A DNA stretch of 64,000 nt from Marinobacterium sp. LSUCC0821 (lineage in GTDB: Bacteria; Pseudomonadota; Gammaproteobacteria; Pseudomonadales; Balneatricaceae). The notes under the pieces are model-generated. The model saw only the letters and a list, made by a program, of their open reading frames with translations. It did no database searches and was not told the DNA's origin. Below are positions 53,574 through 63,899 of the stretch, piece by piece; the stretch's first letter is position 1, and every line of letters begins with the position of its first letter. The stretch is from positions 1,263,501 through 1,327,500 of the forward strand of contig NZ_CP051666.1 of assembly GCF_012848475.1 (NCBI RefSeq). Direction: 5' to 3'. The position numbers and the translations under genes were made by a program.

Positions 53574-54961
53574 CTATCGCTACTATATTCGCCACTGCGA
53601 TTTTCGTCACTCTCAATTTCACGCAGCGTTGGCAGCTCCAGTTCGAGTGAGGCTCTCTCTACGAGATCTTCAGGCAGCTCCTTCTGCACAGAGACACCCA
53701 ACTCTTTGAACTCGGCTGCTTGTTTAATCAAGTTACCCTTACCCGAGTAGAGCTGACCTAGCGCCTTATCATAGCTGGTACGTGCGCTATCAAGTTTGCG
53801 ACCCACATCCTGCATACTCACCAAGAAGGAGCTTAGTTTGGTGTAGACCTTTTCGGCACGGTCAGCTAACTGAGCACTGTGCTTACTTTGGTCCTCAAAG
53901 CGCCATAACTGACGGACAATATTTAGAGCGGTTAGCAGCGTCGTCGGAGTTGCAACTAGCACCTGCTTCTCGATCGCCTCTTGGAAGAGCGTCTCGTTAA
54001 ACTTCAGCGCCTCCACATAAGCTGACTCTATCGGCACAAACATCACCACTACTTCTGGCGAATTAAGGCCATTAAGTTTGTAGTAGCGTTTATCAGCTAA
54101 CTCTTTGATGCGCGCCTGCATCGCATCAGCATGTTCTTTAAGAGCTTGTGCTCGCTCTGTTGGATCCTCTGCATTCACGTAGCGTGTGTAGGCGGCAAGT
54201 GAAGTTTTTGCATCAATGACCAGATGCTTACTCTGCGGCAAGTAGACGACCACATCAGGACGCATACGCCCCTCTTCGGTATCGATACTCACCTCACGTT
54301 TATAGTCCTTATCACGACGCAGGCCACTGGAATCGAGAACATTCTCAAGCATCAACTCACCCCAGTTACCCTGCATCTTCTTCTGCCCTTGCAGTGCAGA
54401 ACTTAGACGTTCAGCCTCAGTAGTGATTTTTACGTTCAAATCCTTAAGGTGCTGCAGCTCGGTGGTCAGCTTGGTTCTCTGTTCGTTATCAAACTGATGA
54501 ATAGACTCGATACGCTCTTTAAAGCCCTTAAGTTCGGTTGCCATAGGCTTTAGCAAAGCATCAAGACGCTGCTGGCTCTGCTCTTGAAAGCTTTTACCCT
54601 TAGCTTCCAGTATCTCTTGCGCCAGGGCTTCAAACTCACGTTTTAAGGTCGCTTTACTCTCTTCCAACTGTTTAAGCTGCACAGCAAAGCTTCGCTCCTT
54701 CTCTGCCACCTCAGACTCAATTCGAGCACGCGCCTCACTGAGTTGGGCATTTTGTGCTCTCAACTGCTGAAGTGATTCACGATCACTCTGCAGCTCTGCT
54801 TCTGCTCTCTGTAGCTGTTGATGCGAGGAGTCTAGCTGCGCCTCTAAACGCACCAAACTCTCACGCTGCTCAGCCACCGCACGAGCAACAGCGGCACGTT
54901 GCCAAGCAACACTGACTGCAACAATGACAAGAACAAAACCGAGCGCAACTAATAACTCCAC
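53570..54961 (-). CDS. rmuC: RmuC-family protein
   Basis: The 463-residue protein has an N-terminal membrane segment (LLVALGFVLVIVAVSVAW), a long coiled coil to about residue 170 and the RmuC core with GQKKMQGNWGELMLENVLDSSGL, MRPDVVVYLPQSKHLVIDAKTSL and FVPIESAYVEAL. The PD-(D/E)XK-like nuclease core is thought to limit inversions between repeats. No partner genes adjoin. Confidence 0.93.
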   Translation of the reverse strand: MELLVALGFVLVIVAVSVAWQRAAVARAVAEQRESLVRLEAQLDSSHQQLQRAEAELQSDRESLQQLRAQNAQLSEARARIESEVAEKERSFAVQLKQLEESKATLKREFEALAQEILEAKGKSFQEQSQQRLDALLKPMATELKGFKERIESIHQFDNEQRTKLTTELQHLKDLNVKITTEAERLSSALQGQKKMQGNWGELMLENVLDSSGLRRDKDYKREVSIDTEEGRMRPDVVVYLPQSKHLVIDAKTSLAAYTRYVNAEDPTERAQALKEHADAMQARIKELADKRYYKLNGLNSPEVVVMFVPIESAYVEALKFNETLFQEAIEKQVLVATPTTLLTALNIVRQLWRFEDQSKHSAQLADRAEKVYTKLSSFLVSMQDVGRKLDSARTSYDKALGQLYSGKGNLIKQAAEFKELGVSVQKELPEDLVERASLELELPTLREIESDENRSGEYSSDS

Positions 54962-55028
54962 CGGAGCACCTCAAAGCAAAACATATTGAGCAGAGAGTAC
55001 CATTTTTACCTGCTACGAATCACGACAC

Positions 55029-55057
55029 TTGCGCAGTTAATAGAATATTCCTAGGAT
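55029..55057 (+). promoter_or_regulatory. Putative promoter of the Gfo/Idh/MocA gene
   Basis: TTGCGC (55029-55034), 17 bases, TAGGAT (55052-55057), followed by AAGGA just before the ATG at 55083. Confidence 0.45.
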
Positions 55058-55082
55058 CACTATCCCAGTTAAGGATAACAAC

Positions 55083-56108
55083 ATGAGTATCAAAACCGCG
55101 ATCATCGGCTACGGATTTGCAGCCAAAACGTTTCAAGAACCGTTCCTACGTCATCTCGACGAGTTTGAACTAGTTGCTGCAAGCGGATCATCGGCATCTG
55201 AAGCCAAGCTCCATTGGCCCACAATGACCAGCTTCAAAGATGCGCAATTAATGATCGCCGAGGTGGAAGCCGACCTCTTTATCATCGCAACACCCAACGA
55301 TACTCACTTTGAACTAACCAAAGCTGTGTTAGCCAGAGGTGCCAGCGTTTTGCTCGACAAGCCCGCCTGCACATCCAGCGATGAGATGCAGGCACTGCTT
55401 GATATTGAAGCAAGTTCGAAAGGTTCTATCACCGTGTTTCAAAACCGCCGCTGGGATGGTGACTTCCTAACGCTTAAACAGCTTATTAAGCAGGGTCGCC
55501 TTGGCGACATTAAACGTTTTGAGAGCCACTTCGATAGAGCCCGCCCAACACCGAAACAGCGCTGGCGCGAGCAGATTGGCGCCGGTGCCGGCATCTGGTT
55601 TGATCTTGGACCACACCTCATCGATCAGGTGCTGCAGCTGTTTGGCAAGCCGGAAGATGTCCAAGCCGATATCAGAACCCTGCGCGACGGTGCCGAGGTT
55701 GATGATCTCTTCTCAGTTCAACTTGGCTACCAAGATAAGCAGGTTACGCTTCACAGCTCACCCTTCGCTTTTGGCCGTCCACTGAGATTCGATGTGCAAG
55801 GGAGTAAAGGACGATTTGTGAAATACGCACTCGATCCTCAAGAGGCGCAGCTTATTGCTGGCAAAGCCTTCACCATCCCAAGCTGGAGCGCTGATGAGTT
55901 TGCCAACTACGGTCGGCTGCACACTGAGAGTGGCGACGAGCGCATAACAACCGAGCTAGGCAATTACCAATCGCTATTTACTCAACTGGCTAAATTTCTG
56001 AAAGGTGATGGGGAGAATCCTGTCAGCCTTGCTAGTACAGCTGACCAGATCCGGATAATTGAAGCTGGGTTTGAGTCTGCCCAACAGGGCAAACGAATCA
56101 CCCTGTAA
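55083..56108 (+). CDS. Gfo/Idh/MocA-family oxidoreductase
   Basis: The 341-residue NAD(P) enzyme starts KTAIIGYGFAAKTFQEPFLR, has IIATPNDTHFELTKAVLARG, the EKP-like LLDKPACTS (the usual catalytic EKP reads DKP) and GAGIWFDLGPHLIDQVLQLFG. It is close to YdgJ/YvaA-type scyllo-inositol or sugar dehydrogenases. The substrate is unknown. It is a single gene, convergent with yciO. Confidence 0.9.
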   Translation: MSIKTAIIGYGFAAKTFQEPFLRHLDEFELVAASGSSASEAKLHWPTMTSFKDAQLMIAEVEADLFIIATPNDTHFELTKAVLARGASVLLDKPACTSSDEMQALLDIEASSKGSITVFQNRRWDGDFLTLKQLIKQGRLGDIKRFESHFDRARPTPKQRWREQIGAGAGIWFDLGPHLIDQVLQLFGKPEDVQADIRTLRDGAEVDDLFSVQLGYQDKQVTLHSSPFAFGRPLRFDVQGSKGRFVKYALDPQEAQLIAGKAFTIPSWSADEFANYGRLHTESGDERITTELGNYQSLFTQLAKFLKGDGENPVSLASTADQIRIIEAGFESAQQGKRITL

Positions 56109-56129
56109 AGCTGCTGGATTTATAGTTTC

Positions 56130-56747
56130 CTAGAAAGTGGCAGTAGAACCTGCACCTTCACGGACAACGACGACTTCATCATCAGTGAGATCAACCACTG
56201 TAGTCGCTTCCATACCGCAGTAACCTCCATCAATAACAAGATCGACGGCATGTTCTAAAAGATCACGAATATCATAGGGGTCCGTCATAGGCAGATCTTC
56301 GCCTGGCATGATCAGAGTGGTGCTCATGATCGGCTCACCCAGAGCCTCGGCGATCGCTAATGCAATCTTATTATCAGGAATACGAATGCCGATTGTGCGT
56401 CGTTTTGGATGCATCAATCGGCGCGGCACTTCCGTCGTTGCATTCAGAATAAATGTGTATGCACCGGGTGTATGTGACTTAATAAATCGAAACATACTGT
56501 TACCCAATTTTGCATAGGTACCAATCTCCGAAAGATCTCGACAGACAAGAGTAAAGTTGTGTTTATCGTCCAATCGACGAATACGCTGGATACGCTCCAT
56601 CGCCGATTTATCCCCTAAGTGGCATCCGAGCGCATACGCTGAATCTGTTGGGTAGATAATTACCCCGCCTTTGTTAAGGATATCAACGGCCTGCTGAACT
56701 AAACGCTGCTGTGGATTATCTGGATGGATCTGAAAAAATTGACTCAT
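56130..56747 (-). CDS. yciO: YciO-family Sua5-like protein
   Basis: The 205-residue YrdC-fold protein has GGVIIYPTDSAYALGCHLG, KRRTIGIRIPDN and STTLIMPGEDLPMTDPYDI, closest to YciO and not to the shorter TsaC/YrdC. YciO-type proteins have weak or uncertain threonylcarbamoyl-AMP activity. It follows the PHP gene after 9 bases, as in many gammaproteobacteria. Confidence 0.9.
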   Translation of the reverse strand: MSQFFQIHPDNPQQRLVQQAVDILNKGGVIIYPTDSAYALGCHLGDKSAMERIQRIRRLDDKHNFTLVCRDLSEIGTYAKLGNSMFRFIKSHTPGAYTFILNATTEVPRRLMHPKRRTIGIRIPDNKIALAIAEALGEPIMSTTLIMPGEDLPMTDPYDIRDLLEHAVDLVIDGGYCGMEATTVVDLTDDEVVVVREGAGSTATF

Positions 56748-56756
56748 AGGAGACTC

Positions 56757-57602
56757 CTAAGCGCACAGGCGCTCAACAACAACGCGTTCTGCATCAAATA
56801 GTGGATAACGACCCAGCGATGTCCAGCGCTGATCCGGTGAGTGGAAATCACTTCCAGCAGAGACCCAACACTCAGAGCGAGTCGCAAGCTTGAGTAACTC
56901 ATGCTGATGACCTGGTGTAACACCCGGATAGGCCACCTCTAAACCATCACCGCCAGCATCTAACAGATCACTCATCAATTCACGGAGCTTGGTAAAGGTC
57001 ATATTGTACTTCGTGGGGTGGGCAAGAATCGCCATACCGCCAGCAGCTTTAATTAACTGCACTCCTTGTTCGAGAGTTGGCCACTCAGCCTTAACATCCC
57101 CGGGACAACCCTGCCCCAGGTAATTGTCAAAAGCCTCCTGCATAGAGGTCACTTTACCCAACTCTATGAGTGCTTGCGCAAAGTGGGGACGACCAATCTG
57201 CCCCTCCCCTGCAAACCGTTTAGCTGTCTCAAGAATCTCTTTTGCGACCCCTTTCTTCTCAAGACGCTCAGCAATTTTCTCAGCACGCTTGTAACGAAGA
57301 TCAATCAGGTGCTGCATGTATGCAGGAAATGCAGGGTGGTTCTCATCAAAACCGAGACCCACAAGATGGATCATTCGACCATTCCAATCACAGGTCAGCT
57401 CAACACCAGACACTAAAGCGATTCCCTGTCGATCAGCTTCTGCACGCGCCTCTGACAAACCGGCAATAGTGTCGTGATCAGTCAGTGCCATCACTTTAAC
57501 GCCCGCCTTCGCGACACGTTGCACCAGATCTGAAGGCGCAAGCGTGCCATCCGAAAAGTGGCTATGCATGTGAAGATCAAACTCACCGATTGCTGGAATC
57601 AT
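56757..57602 (-). CDS. rnm: PHP-domain phosphoesterase/5'-3' exonuclease (RNase AM, YciV)
   Basis: The 281-residue PHP protein has DLHMHSHFSDGTLAPSDLV, MALTDHDTIAGL, VELTCDWNGRMIHLVGLG, ILAHPTKYN and SAGSDFHSPD, giving the trinuclear metal site. The E. coli homologue degrades short RNAs and matures 5' ends of rRNAs. Paired with yciO here as usual. Confidence 0.92.
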   Translation of the reverse strand: MIPAIGEFDLHMHSHFSDGTLAPSDLVQRVAKAGVKVMALTDHDTIAGLSEARAEADRQGIALVSGVELTCDWNGRMIHLVGLGFDENHPAFPAYMQHLIDLRYKRAEKIAERLEKKGVAKEILETAKRFAGEGQIGRPHFAQALIELGKVTSMQEAFDNYLGQGCPGDVKAEWPTLEQGVQLIKAAGGMAILAHPTKYNMTFTKLRELMSDLLDAGGDGLEVAYPGVTPGHQHELLKLATRSECWVSAGSDFHSPDQRWTSLGRYPLFDAERVVVERLCA

Positions 57603-57688
57603 AGTTTTAATAAACTCTTACAAACTCTTATACTGTGCCCACATTGCTACCGTATAACAGATAAGACTCTATAAAGTAGGCACCCTTG

Positions 57689-58240
57689 ATGAAGATATTA
57701 CTCGATTTTCTCCCAGTTATCGTTTTTTTCGCGGTTTATAAGTTTACCGGGGATATTTTGACTGCAACTGCGGTACTCATTCCAGCCACGATCCTGCAGA
57801 TGGCTTACTCGTGGAAAACTCAGGGTAAGATCGAAATGATGCAGATCGTCACCCTTGTGCTGGTTGTTCTGCTTGGGGGCGCAACGCTCGCCTTCCAAGA
57901 CAAAGCCTTTATCCAATGGAAGCCGACCATTGTGAATTGGCTCTTCGCAGTGGGTTTCCTAGCAACGCAATTCATAGGCAACAAAACCGTTGTAGAGCGT
58001 TTGATGGGCGGATCAGTCGAGTTACCAAAAGCGATCTGGAGTCGCCTAAACGCCGTCTGGGTACTCTTCTTTATTATTGTTGGCTTCGTGAATCTCTATG
58101 TTGCGTACAACTTCAGTGAAGAGATTTGGGTAGACTTCAAACTGTTCGGTATGTTGGGACTGACTTTAGTATTTATCATCGTTCAAGGGATCTACATTGC
58201 GCGCCATGCCAAAGAGATCGAATCAACCAACACTAAGTGA
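57689..58240 (+). CDS. yciB: YciB/IspZ inner-membrane septation protein
   Basis: The 183-residue protein has five hydrophobic segments and [21 protein letters not shown] plus [21 protein letters not shown] and [20 protein letters not shown]. YciB affects cell-envelope integrity and septation by an unclear mechanism. The ATG at 57689 is preferred to the TTG directly before it. yciI follows after 10 bases. Confidence 0.94.
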   Translation: MKILLDFLPVIVFFAVYKFTGDILTATAVLIPATILQMAYSWKTQGKIEMMQIVTLVLVVLLGGATLAFQDKAFIQWKPTIVNWLFAVGFLATQFIGNKTVVERLMGGSVELPKAIWSRLNAVWVLFFIIVGFVNLYVAYNFSEEIWVDFKLFGMLGLTLVFIIVQGIYIARHAKEIESTNTK

Positions 58241-58250
58241 GACTAAGATT

Positions 58251-58550
58251 ATGTTCTACGCAATCATCTCTGAAGACGTTCCAAACTCTCTTGAGAAACG
58301 TTTAGCAGCCCGACCTGCTCACCTCGCTCGCCTACAGACGCTAGCGAACGAAGGGCGACTTCTTGTGGCTGGCCCACACCCTGCAATTGATAGCGAAGAT
58401 CCAGGTGAAGCGGGATTCTCAGGAAGTCTCGTTATTGCAGAATTTGCATCACTTGCTGAAGCGCAAAACTGGGCAGACCAAGACCCATACATCGAAGCGG
58501 GTGTCTACGCTGATGTAAAAGTAAAACCGTACAAAAAAGTGCTGCCATAA
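58251..58550 (+). CDS. yciI: YciI-like protein
   Basis: A 99-residue protein of the ferredoxin-like YCII fold: [24 protein letters not shown] holds the conserved His-Asp-type pair, and [21 protein letters not shown] closes it. Function unknown, related to dehydrochlorinases. The reading from 58197 overlaps yciB and is rejected. Confidence 0.92.
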   Translation: MFYAIISEDVPNSLEKRLAARPAHLARLQTLANEGRLLVAGPHPAIDSEDPGEAGFSGSLVIAEFASLAEAQNWADQDPYIEAGVYADVKVKPYKKVLP

Positions 58551-58648
58551 ATTTTTTTAAAAAATTACGCAAAACTTCAAAAGCTAGTCTACTGTTTAAT
58601 CAGGGTTAAGGTGCGCTCATGTAAAGTGCGCTTAACGTAAGCAACTAT

Positions 58649-58672
58649 CTGTTTACGCCTTTGGTTAAACAG
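58649..58672 (+). promoter_or_regulatory. Leader hairpin ahead of the OmpA-like gene
   Basis: CTGTTTA and TAAACAG pair around a ten-base loop, ending 17 bases before the AGAAGG ribosome site. It may stabilise the mRNA. The 153-base gap also holds GTTAAG/CTTAAC inverted arms (about 58605-58635); no sure promoter was found. Confidence 0.4.
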
Positions 58673-58703
58673 TTTCTCTCTAGAATTAGAGAAGGATTAG
58701 AAA

Positions 58704-59303
58704 ATGAAAAAACTCGCACTCACTGCTGGCATCATCCTTTCAATCACTAGCGGTGCGGCTATGGCGCACGGCGAATTTACTGGCTACCTGCTATCAGCAA
58801 CTGACGGTTCGCTTGTTCGTGATGGAAATGGCAACTGCATCAAAACACCAAACTCAACAATTGGCTTCGATGCAACCGAATGTACTGGACAAATGGCTGC
58901 TGCCCCAGCGGCACCGGCTGAACCTAAAGAGGTTACCCGCCCAGTATTTAAGAAATTCGCCCTCTACTTCGACTTCAACAGCTCTGAAGTTGGCGGCCTA
59001 GCTAACATCGTTGACTACATCAAATCACTCTCTTACCTAGAGGGCGTTAAACTTGTAGGCCACGCTGACCCAATCGGTTCAGACGAGTACAACCAAGCCC
59101 TATCGCTTAAACGTGCTCAGAACACAGCTGCTGCTCTTAAAGAAGCTGGCGTGACTGACTGGAAACTGGGTGTAGATGCCCAGGGCGAAAAAGCACCGAT
59201 GGCTAACTGTACTGGCAAAGGCGCTCAGTTGATCGCCTGCCTTCGTCCAGACCGCCGTGTAGATGTTGAAGTTACAGGTGAAATCACCGAAAAGCAGATG
59301 TAA
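58704..59303 (+). CDS. OmpA-family outer-membrane/peptidoglycan-binding protein
   Basis: The 199-residue protein has a signal peptide (MKKLALTAGIILSITSGAAMA), a short linker with two cysteines and an Ala/Pro stretch, and a C-terminal OmpA domain: YFDFNSSEVGG, VGHADPIGSDEYNQALSLKR and the peptidoglycan contacts near RPDRRVDVEV. It lacks a beta-barrel, so it is a periplasmic tether and not a porin. It has its own terminator. Confidence 0.92.
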   Translation: MKKLALTAGIILSITSGAAMAHGEFTGYLLSATDGSLVRDGNGNCIKTPNSTIGFDATECTGQMAAAPAAPAEPKEVTRPVFKKFALYFDFNSSEVGGLANIVDYIKSLSYLEGVKLVGHADPIGSDEYNQALSLKRAQNTAAALKEAGVTDWKLGVDAQGEKAPMANCTGKGAQLIACLRPDRRVDVEVTGEITEKQM

Positions 59304-59332
59304 CCTATAAGGGTTAAGTTTGTTGACTAAAG

Positions 59333-59357
59333 AAGCCGACTTAATGTCGGCTTTTTT
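59333..59357 (+). terminator. Intrinsic terminator after the OmpA-like gene
   Basis: AAGCCGAC, loop TTAAT, GTCGGCTT and a T6 run. Confidence 0.9.
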
Positions 59358-59391
59358 ATTGCCATTACATCGTTTCAACAAGGTACCAGGA

Positions 59392-59817
59392 ATGCTAAAA
59401 CATCTTGCGATTGCACTGTTCACACTTCTCCCAAGCCTCGTCTTTGCGGGCAACTACGAACCACAAAAAGTGGTTTACCACATCAACTATGGTGATGAAT
59501 CACGTATCGGCCATACCTTTTCAAACATGGCGAACCATGTAAATGAACTGGGCGAAGAGAATGTTGATATCAAGGCAGTCGTTCACGGAGAGGCGATCGA
59601 ATACTTTATGTCAGCTGTCGAAGACCCAGCTAAACAAGGAGCTATCGATACCTTGAAGTTTATGGGGGTCGACTTCGTTATCTGTGGTAACTCTCTCACC
59701 GGTTACAAAATCACCTATAAAGATCTCTACGATGTAGAACAAGATGATGTTGTTAAAGCGGGACTACCGGAGATTGTCAGACTTCAACAGCAGGGCTACA
59801 TTTACGTAAGGCCGTAA
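59392..59817 (+). CDS. DsrE-family periplasmic protein
   Basis: The 141-residue product has a signal peptide (MLKHLAIALFTLLPSLVFAG) and the DsrE fold: KVVYHINYGDESR, VDIKAVVHGEAIEYFM and FVICGNSLTGYKI with a conserved cysteine. Exported DsrE proteins occur in sulfur-handling settings, but no sulfur genes are near. The ATG at 59392 follows AGG closely; the longer reading from 59320 crosses the terminator and is rejected. Confidence 0.87.
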   Translation: MLKHLAIALFTLLPSLVFAGNYEPQKVVYHINYGDESRIGHTFSNMANHVNELGEENVDIKAVVHGEAIEYFMSAVEDPAKQGAIDTLKFMGVDFVICGNSLTGYKITYKDLYDVEQDDVVKAGLPEIVRLQQQGYIYVRP

Positions 59818-59848
59818 ATAGTCGCACGAAAACTGCTACGAAGCCGCA

Positions 59849-59946
59849 GTGACTGGCCTTTAGCCTGTCATCTGCTCTTTATTTACACTTCACTCTCTGG
59901 AAGACGCTGATATAGCGGATGACAGGCTGAAGGCCAGTCGCCGAAG
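59849..59946. repeat. REP-like inverted pair, family A (BIME-like)
   Basis: An element with GTGACTGGCCTTTAGCCTGT followed by CATCTGCTC lies at 59849-59877. Its inverted partner, GCGGATGACAGGCTGAAGGC then CAGTCGCCGAAG, lies at 59915-59946. The same units occur at 30688-30842. Confidence 0.7.
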
Positions 59947-59951
59947 CAATA

Positions 59952-59977
59952 AAAAACCAGGCGGCAGCCTGGTTTTT
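59952..59977. terminator. Bidirectional terminator between the DsrE gene and purL
   Basis: AAAAACCAGGC, loop GGCA, GCCTGGTTTTT: a perfect 11-bp stem with A and T tracts that serves both converging genes. Confidence 0.9.
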
Positions 59978-59996
59978 TGTCTCAACGAATCGGTTT

Positions 59997-62900
59997 TTAA
60001 CCCACCCACTTACGCGCATTGCGGAACATGCGCATCCACGCACCATCTTCAGACCACTCATCCGGCGCCCATGAGTTTTGAACTGCACGGAATACACGCT
60101 CTGGGTGCGGCATCATGATAGTGACACGGCCATCAGCGTTAGTGACACCGGTAATACCCGCTGGTGAACCGTTCGGGTTCGCTGGGTACGACTCAGTCAA
60201 ATGACCACGGTTGTCTACAAAGCGAAGCGCAACTGAGCCTGAGCTATCTAGGTTGGCAAAGTGTGACTGATCTGCAAACTCTGCACGACCTTCACCATGT
60301 GCCACAGCGATTGGCATACGTGAGCCCTCCATACCAGCAAGGAATAGAGAGTTCGACTTCTGCACCTCAACCATAGCCACACGCGCTTCAAACTGCTCTG
60401 ACATGTTACGCACGAAGTGCGGCCACAACTCAGTACCAGGAATGAGTTCATGCAAGTTAGAGAGCATCTGACAACCGTTACAAACACCGAGAGCAAAGCT
60501 GTCAGCACGCGTAAAGAATGCCGAGAACTGATCGCGAGCACGGCTATTAAACAACGCTGATTTCGCCCAACCCTCACCTGCACCGAGAACGTCACCGTAA
60601 GAGAAACCACCACAAGCAACCAAGCCTTTGAAACGGTCCAGTTCAATACGACCAGAGAGGATGTCACTCATGTGAACATCCACTGTATTGAAGCCAGCAC
60701 GGTCAAACGCTGCGGCCATCTCGATCTGACCGTTAACACCCTGCTCACGCAGAATAGCCATCTCAGGACGAACACCAGTACTGATGAATGGTGCAGCAAC
60801 ATCTTCGTTGATATCGAAGTTCAGCTCTGCATTTAGACCTGGATCTTCAACATCAAGCAACGTATCAAACTCTTGCTGAGCGCACTCCGAGTTGTCACGC
60901 AGTGACTGGATACGGAAAGAGGTCTCTGCCCACCAGCGCTGCAGTGTTGCACGGCGCTCTGAGTAGATCTCTTCGTCATCAAAACTAATAGTGAGCAGGT
61001 CATCTGGGTTTGGAGAACCGATCACCATTGCTAGCTCGCCGATACCTGCAGCGTTAAGCTCGGTAAGTACCTGCTCGGTATTTTCACGTTTAACCTGGAT
61101 GACCGCACCTAGCTCTTCAGAGAAGAGTGCAGCAGTAATCTCTTCAGCATTAGACGCTAGCAGATCCATAGAGAGATCCACACCGGTACGACCGGCAAAG
61201 GCCATCTCAGTCACGGTTGCCAATAGACCACCGTCTGAACGGTCATGATAGGCAAGCAGAAGTCCCTGCTCATTCAGACCCTGCATAGCCGCAAAGAAGG
61301 TAGCGAACGTAGCGGCATCATCAAGATCAGGAACATCTTTACCGACTTCGTTGTAAACCTGCGCAAGCGCAGATAGACCCAAACGATTTTTACCTTCGCC
61401 TAGGTCAATCAAGATCAGATCAGTTTCACCCTGGTCAGTGCGTAGCTGCGGTGTAAGTACTTTGCGTACATCTGTAACTGGGGCAAAGCCCGAGATCACA
61501 AGTGACAATGGCGCAGTAACAGATTTTTGCTCATCACCGTCCTGCCATACAGTACGCATGGACATTGAGTCTTTACCCACTGGAATCGTAATACCAAGCT
61601 CAGGACACAACTCCATGCCCACGGCACGAACTGTATCGTAAAGCTTCTCATCTTCACCTGGGTGGCCCGCAGCACACATCCAGTTTGCAGAGAGTTTAAT
61701 ATCGTTGATCGCTGCAATTGGGGTACCTGCCATGTTGGTCAGCGTCTCACCAATCGCCATACGACCTGAAGCTGGAGCATCGATTAGCGCAATTGGGGTA
61801 CGCTCACCCATCGCCATTGCTTCCCCGGTGTATCCTTGGAAACCTGTCGAAGTAACTGCACAGTCGGCAACAGGTACCTGCCAAGGTCCTACCATCTGAT
61901 CACGCACTACCTGACCGGTAATAGAACGGTCGCCGATAGTGATAAGGAAAGATTTAGAGGCCACTGCAGGAAGCTTAAGAACACGCTCAATTGCATCAGC
62001 CAACTGAATTTTATCTGTGTTGAATTCAGCTACTTCGTAAGCGGTACGGGTTACGCTACGGTGCATCTTTGGTGGTTTACCAAAGAGAACACTCATAGGA
62101 AGATCAACCGGCTTGTTTTCAAAATGCTTGTCGTTAAGTGTTAGGTGATGCTCTTCAGTCGACTCACCAACGATTGCATATGGGCAACGCTCACGCTCAC
62201 AAATCGCTTCAAAACGAGCAAGATCAGCGGGTTTCACAGCAAGCACGTAACGCTCTTGCGCTTCGTTACACCAGATCTCAAGTGGCGCCATACCAGGCTC
62301 ATCGTTATTGACGTTGCGTAGCTCGAAGTTACCGCCACGGCCACCATCTTTAACTAGTTCTGGGAATGCATTCGATAGACCACCAGCACCGACATCGTGA
62401 ATAAACTCAATCGGGTTCGCTTCACCTAGCTGCCAACAACGGTCAATAACCTCCTGACAACGACGTTCCATCTCTGGGTTACCACGCTGAACAGAGGCAA
62501 AATCTAGGTCAGCTGAAGAGCTACCCGACGCCATAGAAGAGGCAGCGCCGCCCCCCAAACCGATCAACATCGCTGGGCCACCCAAGCAGATCAGTTTAGA
62601 ACCCACTTCGATACTATCTTTCTCTACGTGATCTGCACGGATATTACCCATACCACCAGCCAGCATGATTGGCTTGTGGTAACCACGCACCTCTTCACCA
62701 GCGGCGCCGTTTACTTTCTGTTCGAAAGTACGGAAGTAACCATTGAGGTTAGGACGACCAAATTCATTGTTAAATGCTGCACCACCGATAGGACCTTCGA
62801 TCATGATATCGAGTGGCGATACGATACGCTCTGGCTTACCGTACTTAGATTCCCAAGGCTGTTCGAAGCCTGGGATGTTTAGATCTGAAACAGTAAAGCC

Positions 62901-63899
62901 CGTTAGACCCGCTTTTGGTTTCGCACCACGACCGGTTGCGCCCTCATCACGAATCTCACCACCAGAACCAGTAGCCGCACCAGAGAATGGCGCAATTGCT
63001 GTTGGGTGGTTGTGTGTCTCAACCTTCATCAGAATATGAACAGGCTCTTCAGAGTAGCCATACTGCTGGTTAGCAGGATTCGGATAGAAACGTGCTGCTG
63101 TCGAACCCTCGATAACCGCAGCATTATCTTTATAGGCCGAAAGGACCTTATCACCGGCCAACTCGTAGGTGTTTTTAATCATGCCGAACAGCGATTTCTG
63201 CTGCGCTTCACCATCAATATCCCAAGAGGCGTTAAAGATCTTGTGACGACAGTGCTCCGAGTTCGCCTGGGCAAACATCATCAACTCAACATCTACAGGG
63301 TTACGACCAAGCTCAGCAAAGGCTTCAACTAGGTAATCGATCTCATCATCTGCAAGCGCAAGACCCAAACGCTGGTTCGCTTCAACCAGCGCAGGACGGC
63401 CGCCACCAAGTGTATCAACACGGCCCATCTCACGTGGTTGTTCGTGACTGAATAGCGACTCAGCCTCTTCAATGTTTGCAAGTACCGACTCCACCATACG
63501 GTCATGGATTTCAGCTTCAACAAGCGAAAGCTCATTCGCACTAAGTGCAGCCGAGGTCGTTAAATAATATGCAACGCCACGCTCAATTCTTGATATTTCT
63601 GACAAACCACAGTTATGCACGATATCGGTCGCTTTAGAGGACCAAGGTGAAATCGTACCCGGACGAGGTACAACCAACATCGGCTGACTCGCTGGAGTCT
63701 GGACATCGGCTTTCGGTCCGTAGCGAAGGATTCGCTCTAGAACAGCGACCTGTTCTGCATTCAATTCAGTCGATAGATCTGCGAAATGAACAAACTCTGC
63801 ATAGATATCAGTCACCGCTGGAACACGCGCAGTAATTGACGAAAGTAGTTTGTCGTGACGGAAAGCAGAAAGAGCTGGAGCTCCGCGCATAACGAGCAT
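59997..63899 (-). CDS. purL: Phosphoribosylformylglycinamidine synthase
   Basis: PurL converts FGAR to FGAM with ATP and glutamine. The 1300-residue large type has the N-terminal domain ([18 protein letters not shown]), two AIRS-like halves ([54 protein letters not shown]) and a C-terminal glutaminase with [13 protein letters not shown] (Cys nucleophile) and [11 protein letters not shown] at 63899 is chosen since AAGAGG lies 9 bases upstream; the longer frame to 63971 adds 24 residues with no homology. Confidence 0.97.
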   Translation of the reverse strand: MLVMRGAPALSAFRHDKLLSSITARVPAVTDIYAEFVHFADLSTELNAEQVAVLERILRYGPKADVQTPASQPMLVVPRPGTISPWSSKATDIVHNCGLSEISRIERGVAYYLTTSAALSANELSLVEAEIHDRMVESVLANIEEAESLFSHEQPREMGRVDTLGGGRPALVEANQRLGLALADDEIDYLVEAFAELGRNPVDVELMMFAQANSEHCRHKIFNASWDIDGEAQQKSLFGMIKNTYELAGDKVLSAYKDNAAVIEGSTAARFYPNPANQQYGYSEEPVHILMKVETHNHPTAIAPFSGAATGSGGEIRDEGATGRGAKPKAGLTGFTVSDLNIPGFEQPWESKYGKPERIVSPLDIMIEGPIGGAAFNNEFGRPNLNGYFRTFEQKVNGAAGEEVRGYHKPIMLAGGMGNIRADHVEKDSIEVGSKLICLGGPAMLIGLGGGAASSMASGSSSADLDFASVQRGNPEMERRCQEVIDRCWQLGEANPIEFIHDVGAGGLSNAFPELVKDGGRGGNFELRNVNNDEPGMAPLEIWCNEAQERYVLAVKPADLARFEAICERERCPYAIVGESTEEHHLTLNDKHFENKPVDLPMSVLFGKPPKMHRSVTRTAYEVAEFNTDKIQLADAIERVLKLPAVASKSFLITIGDRSITGQVVRDQMVGPWQVPVADCAVTSTGFQGYTGEAMAMGERTPIALIDAPASGRMAIGETLTNMAGTPIAAINDIKLSANWMCAAGHPGEDEKLYDTVRAVGMELCPELGITIPVGKDSMSMRTVWQDGDEQKSVTAPLSLVISGFAPVTDVRKVLTPQLRTDQGETDLILIDLGEGKNRLGLSALAQVYNEVGKDVPDLDDAATFATFFAAMQGLNEQGLLLAYHDRSDGGLLATVTEMAFAGRTGVDLSMDLLASNAEEITAALFSEELGAVIQVKRENTEQVLTELNAAGIGELAMVIGSPNPDDLLTISFDDEEIYSERRATLQRWWAETSFRIQSLRDNSECAQQEFDTLLDVEDPGLNAELNFDINEDVAAPFISTGVRPEMAILREQGVNGQIEMAAAFDRAGFNTVDVHMSDILSGRIELDRFKGLVACGGFSYGDVLGAGEGWAKSALFNSRARDQFSAFFTRADSFALGVCNGCQMLSNLHELIPGTELWPHFVRNMSEQFEARVAMVEVQKSNSLFLAGMEGSRMPIAVAHGEGRAEFADQSHFANLDSSGSVALRFVDNRGHLTESYPANPNGSPAGITGVTNADGRVTIMMPHPERVFRAVQNSWAPDEWSEDGAWMRMFRNARKWVG

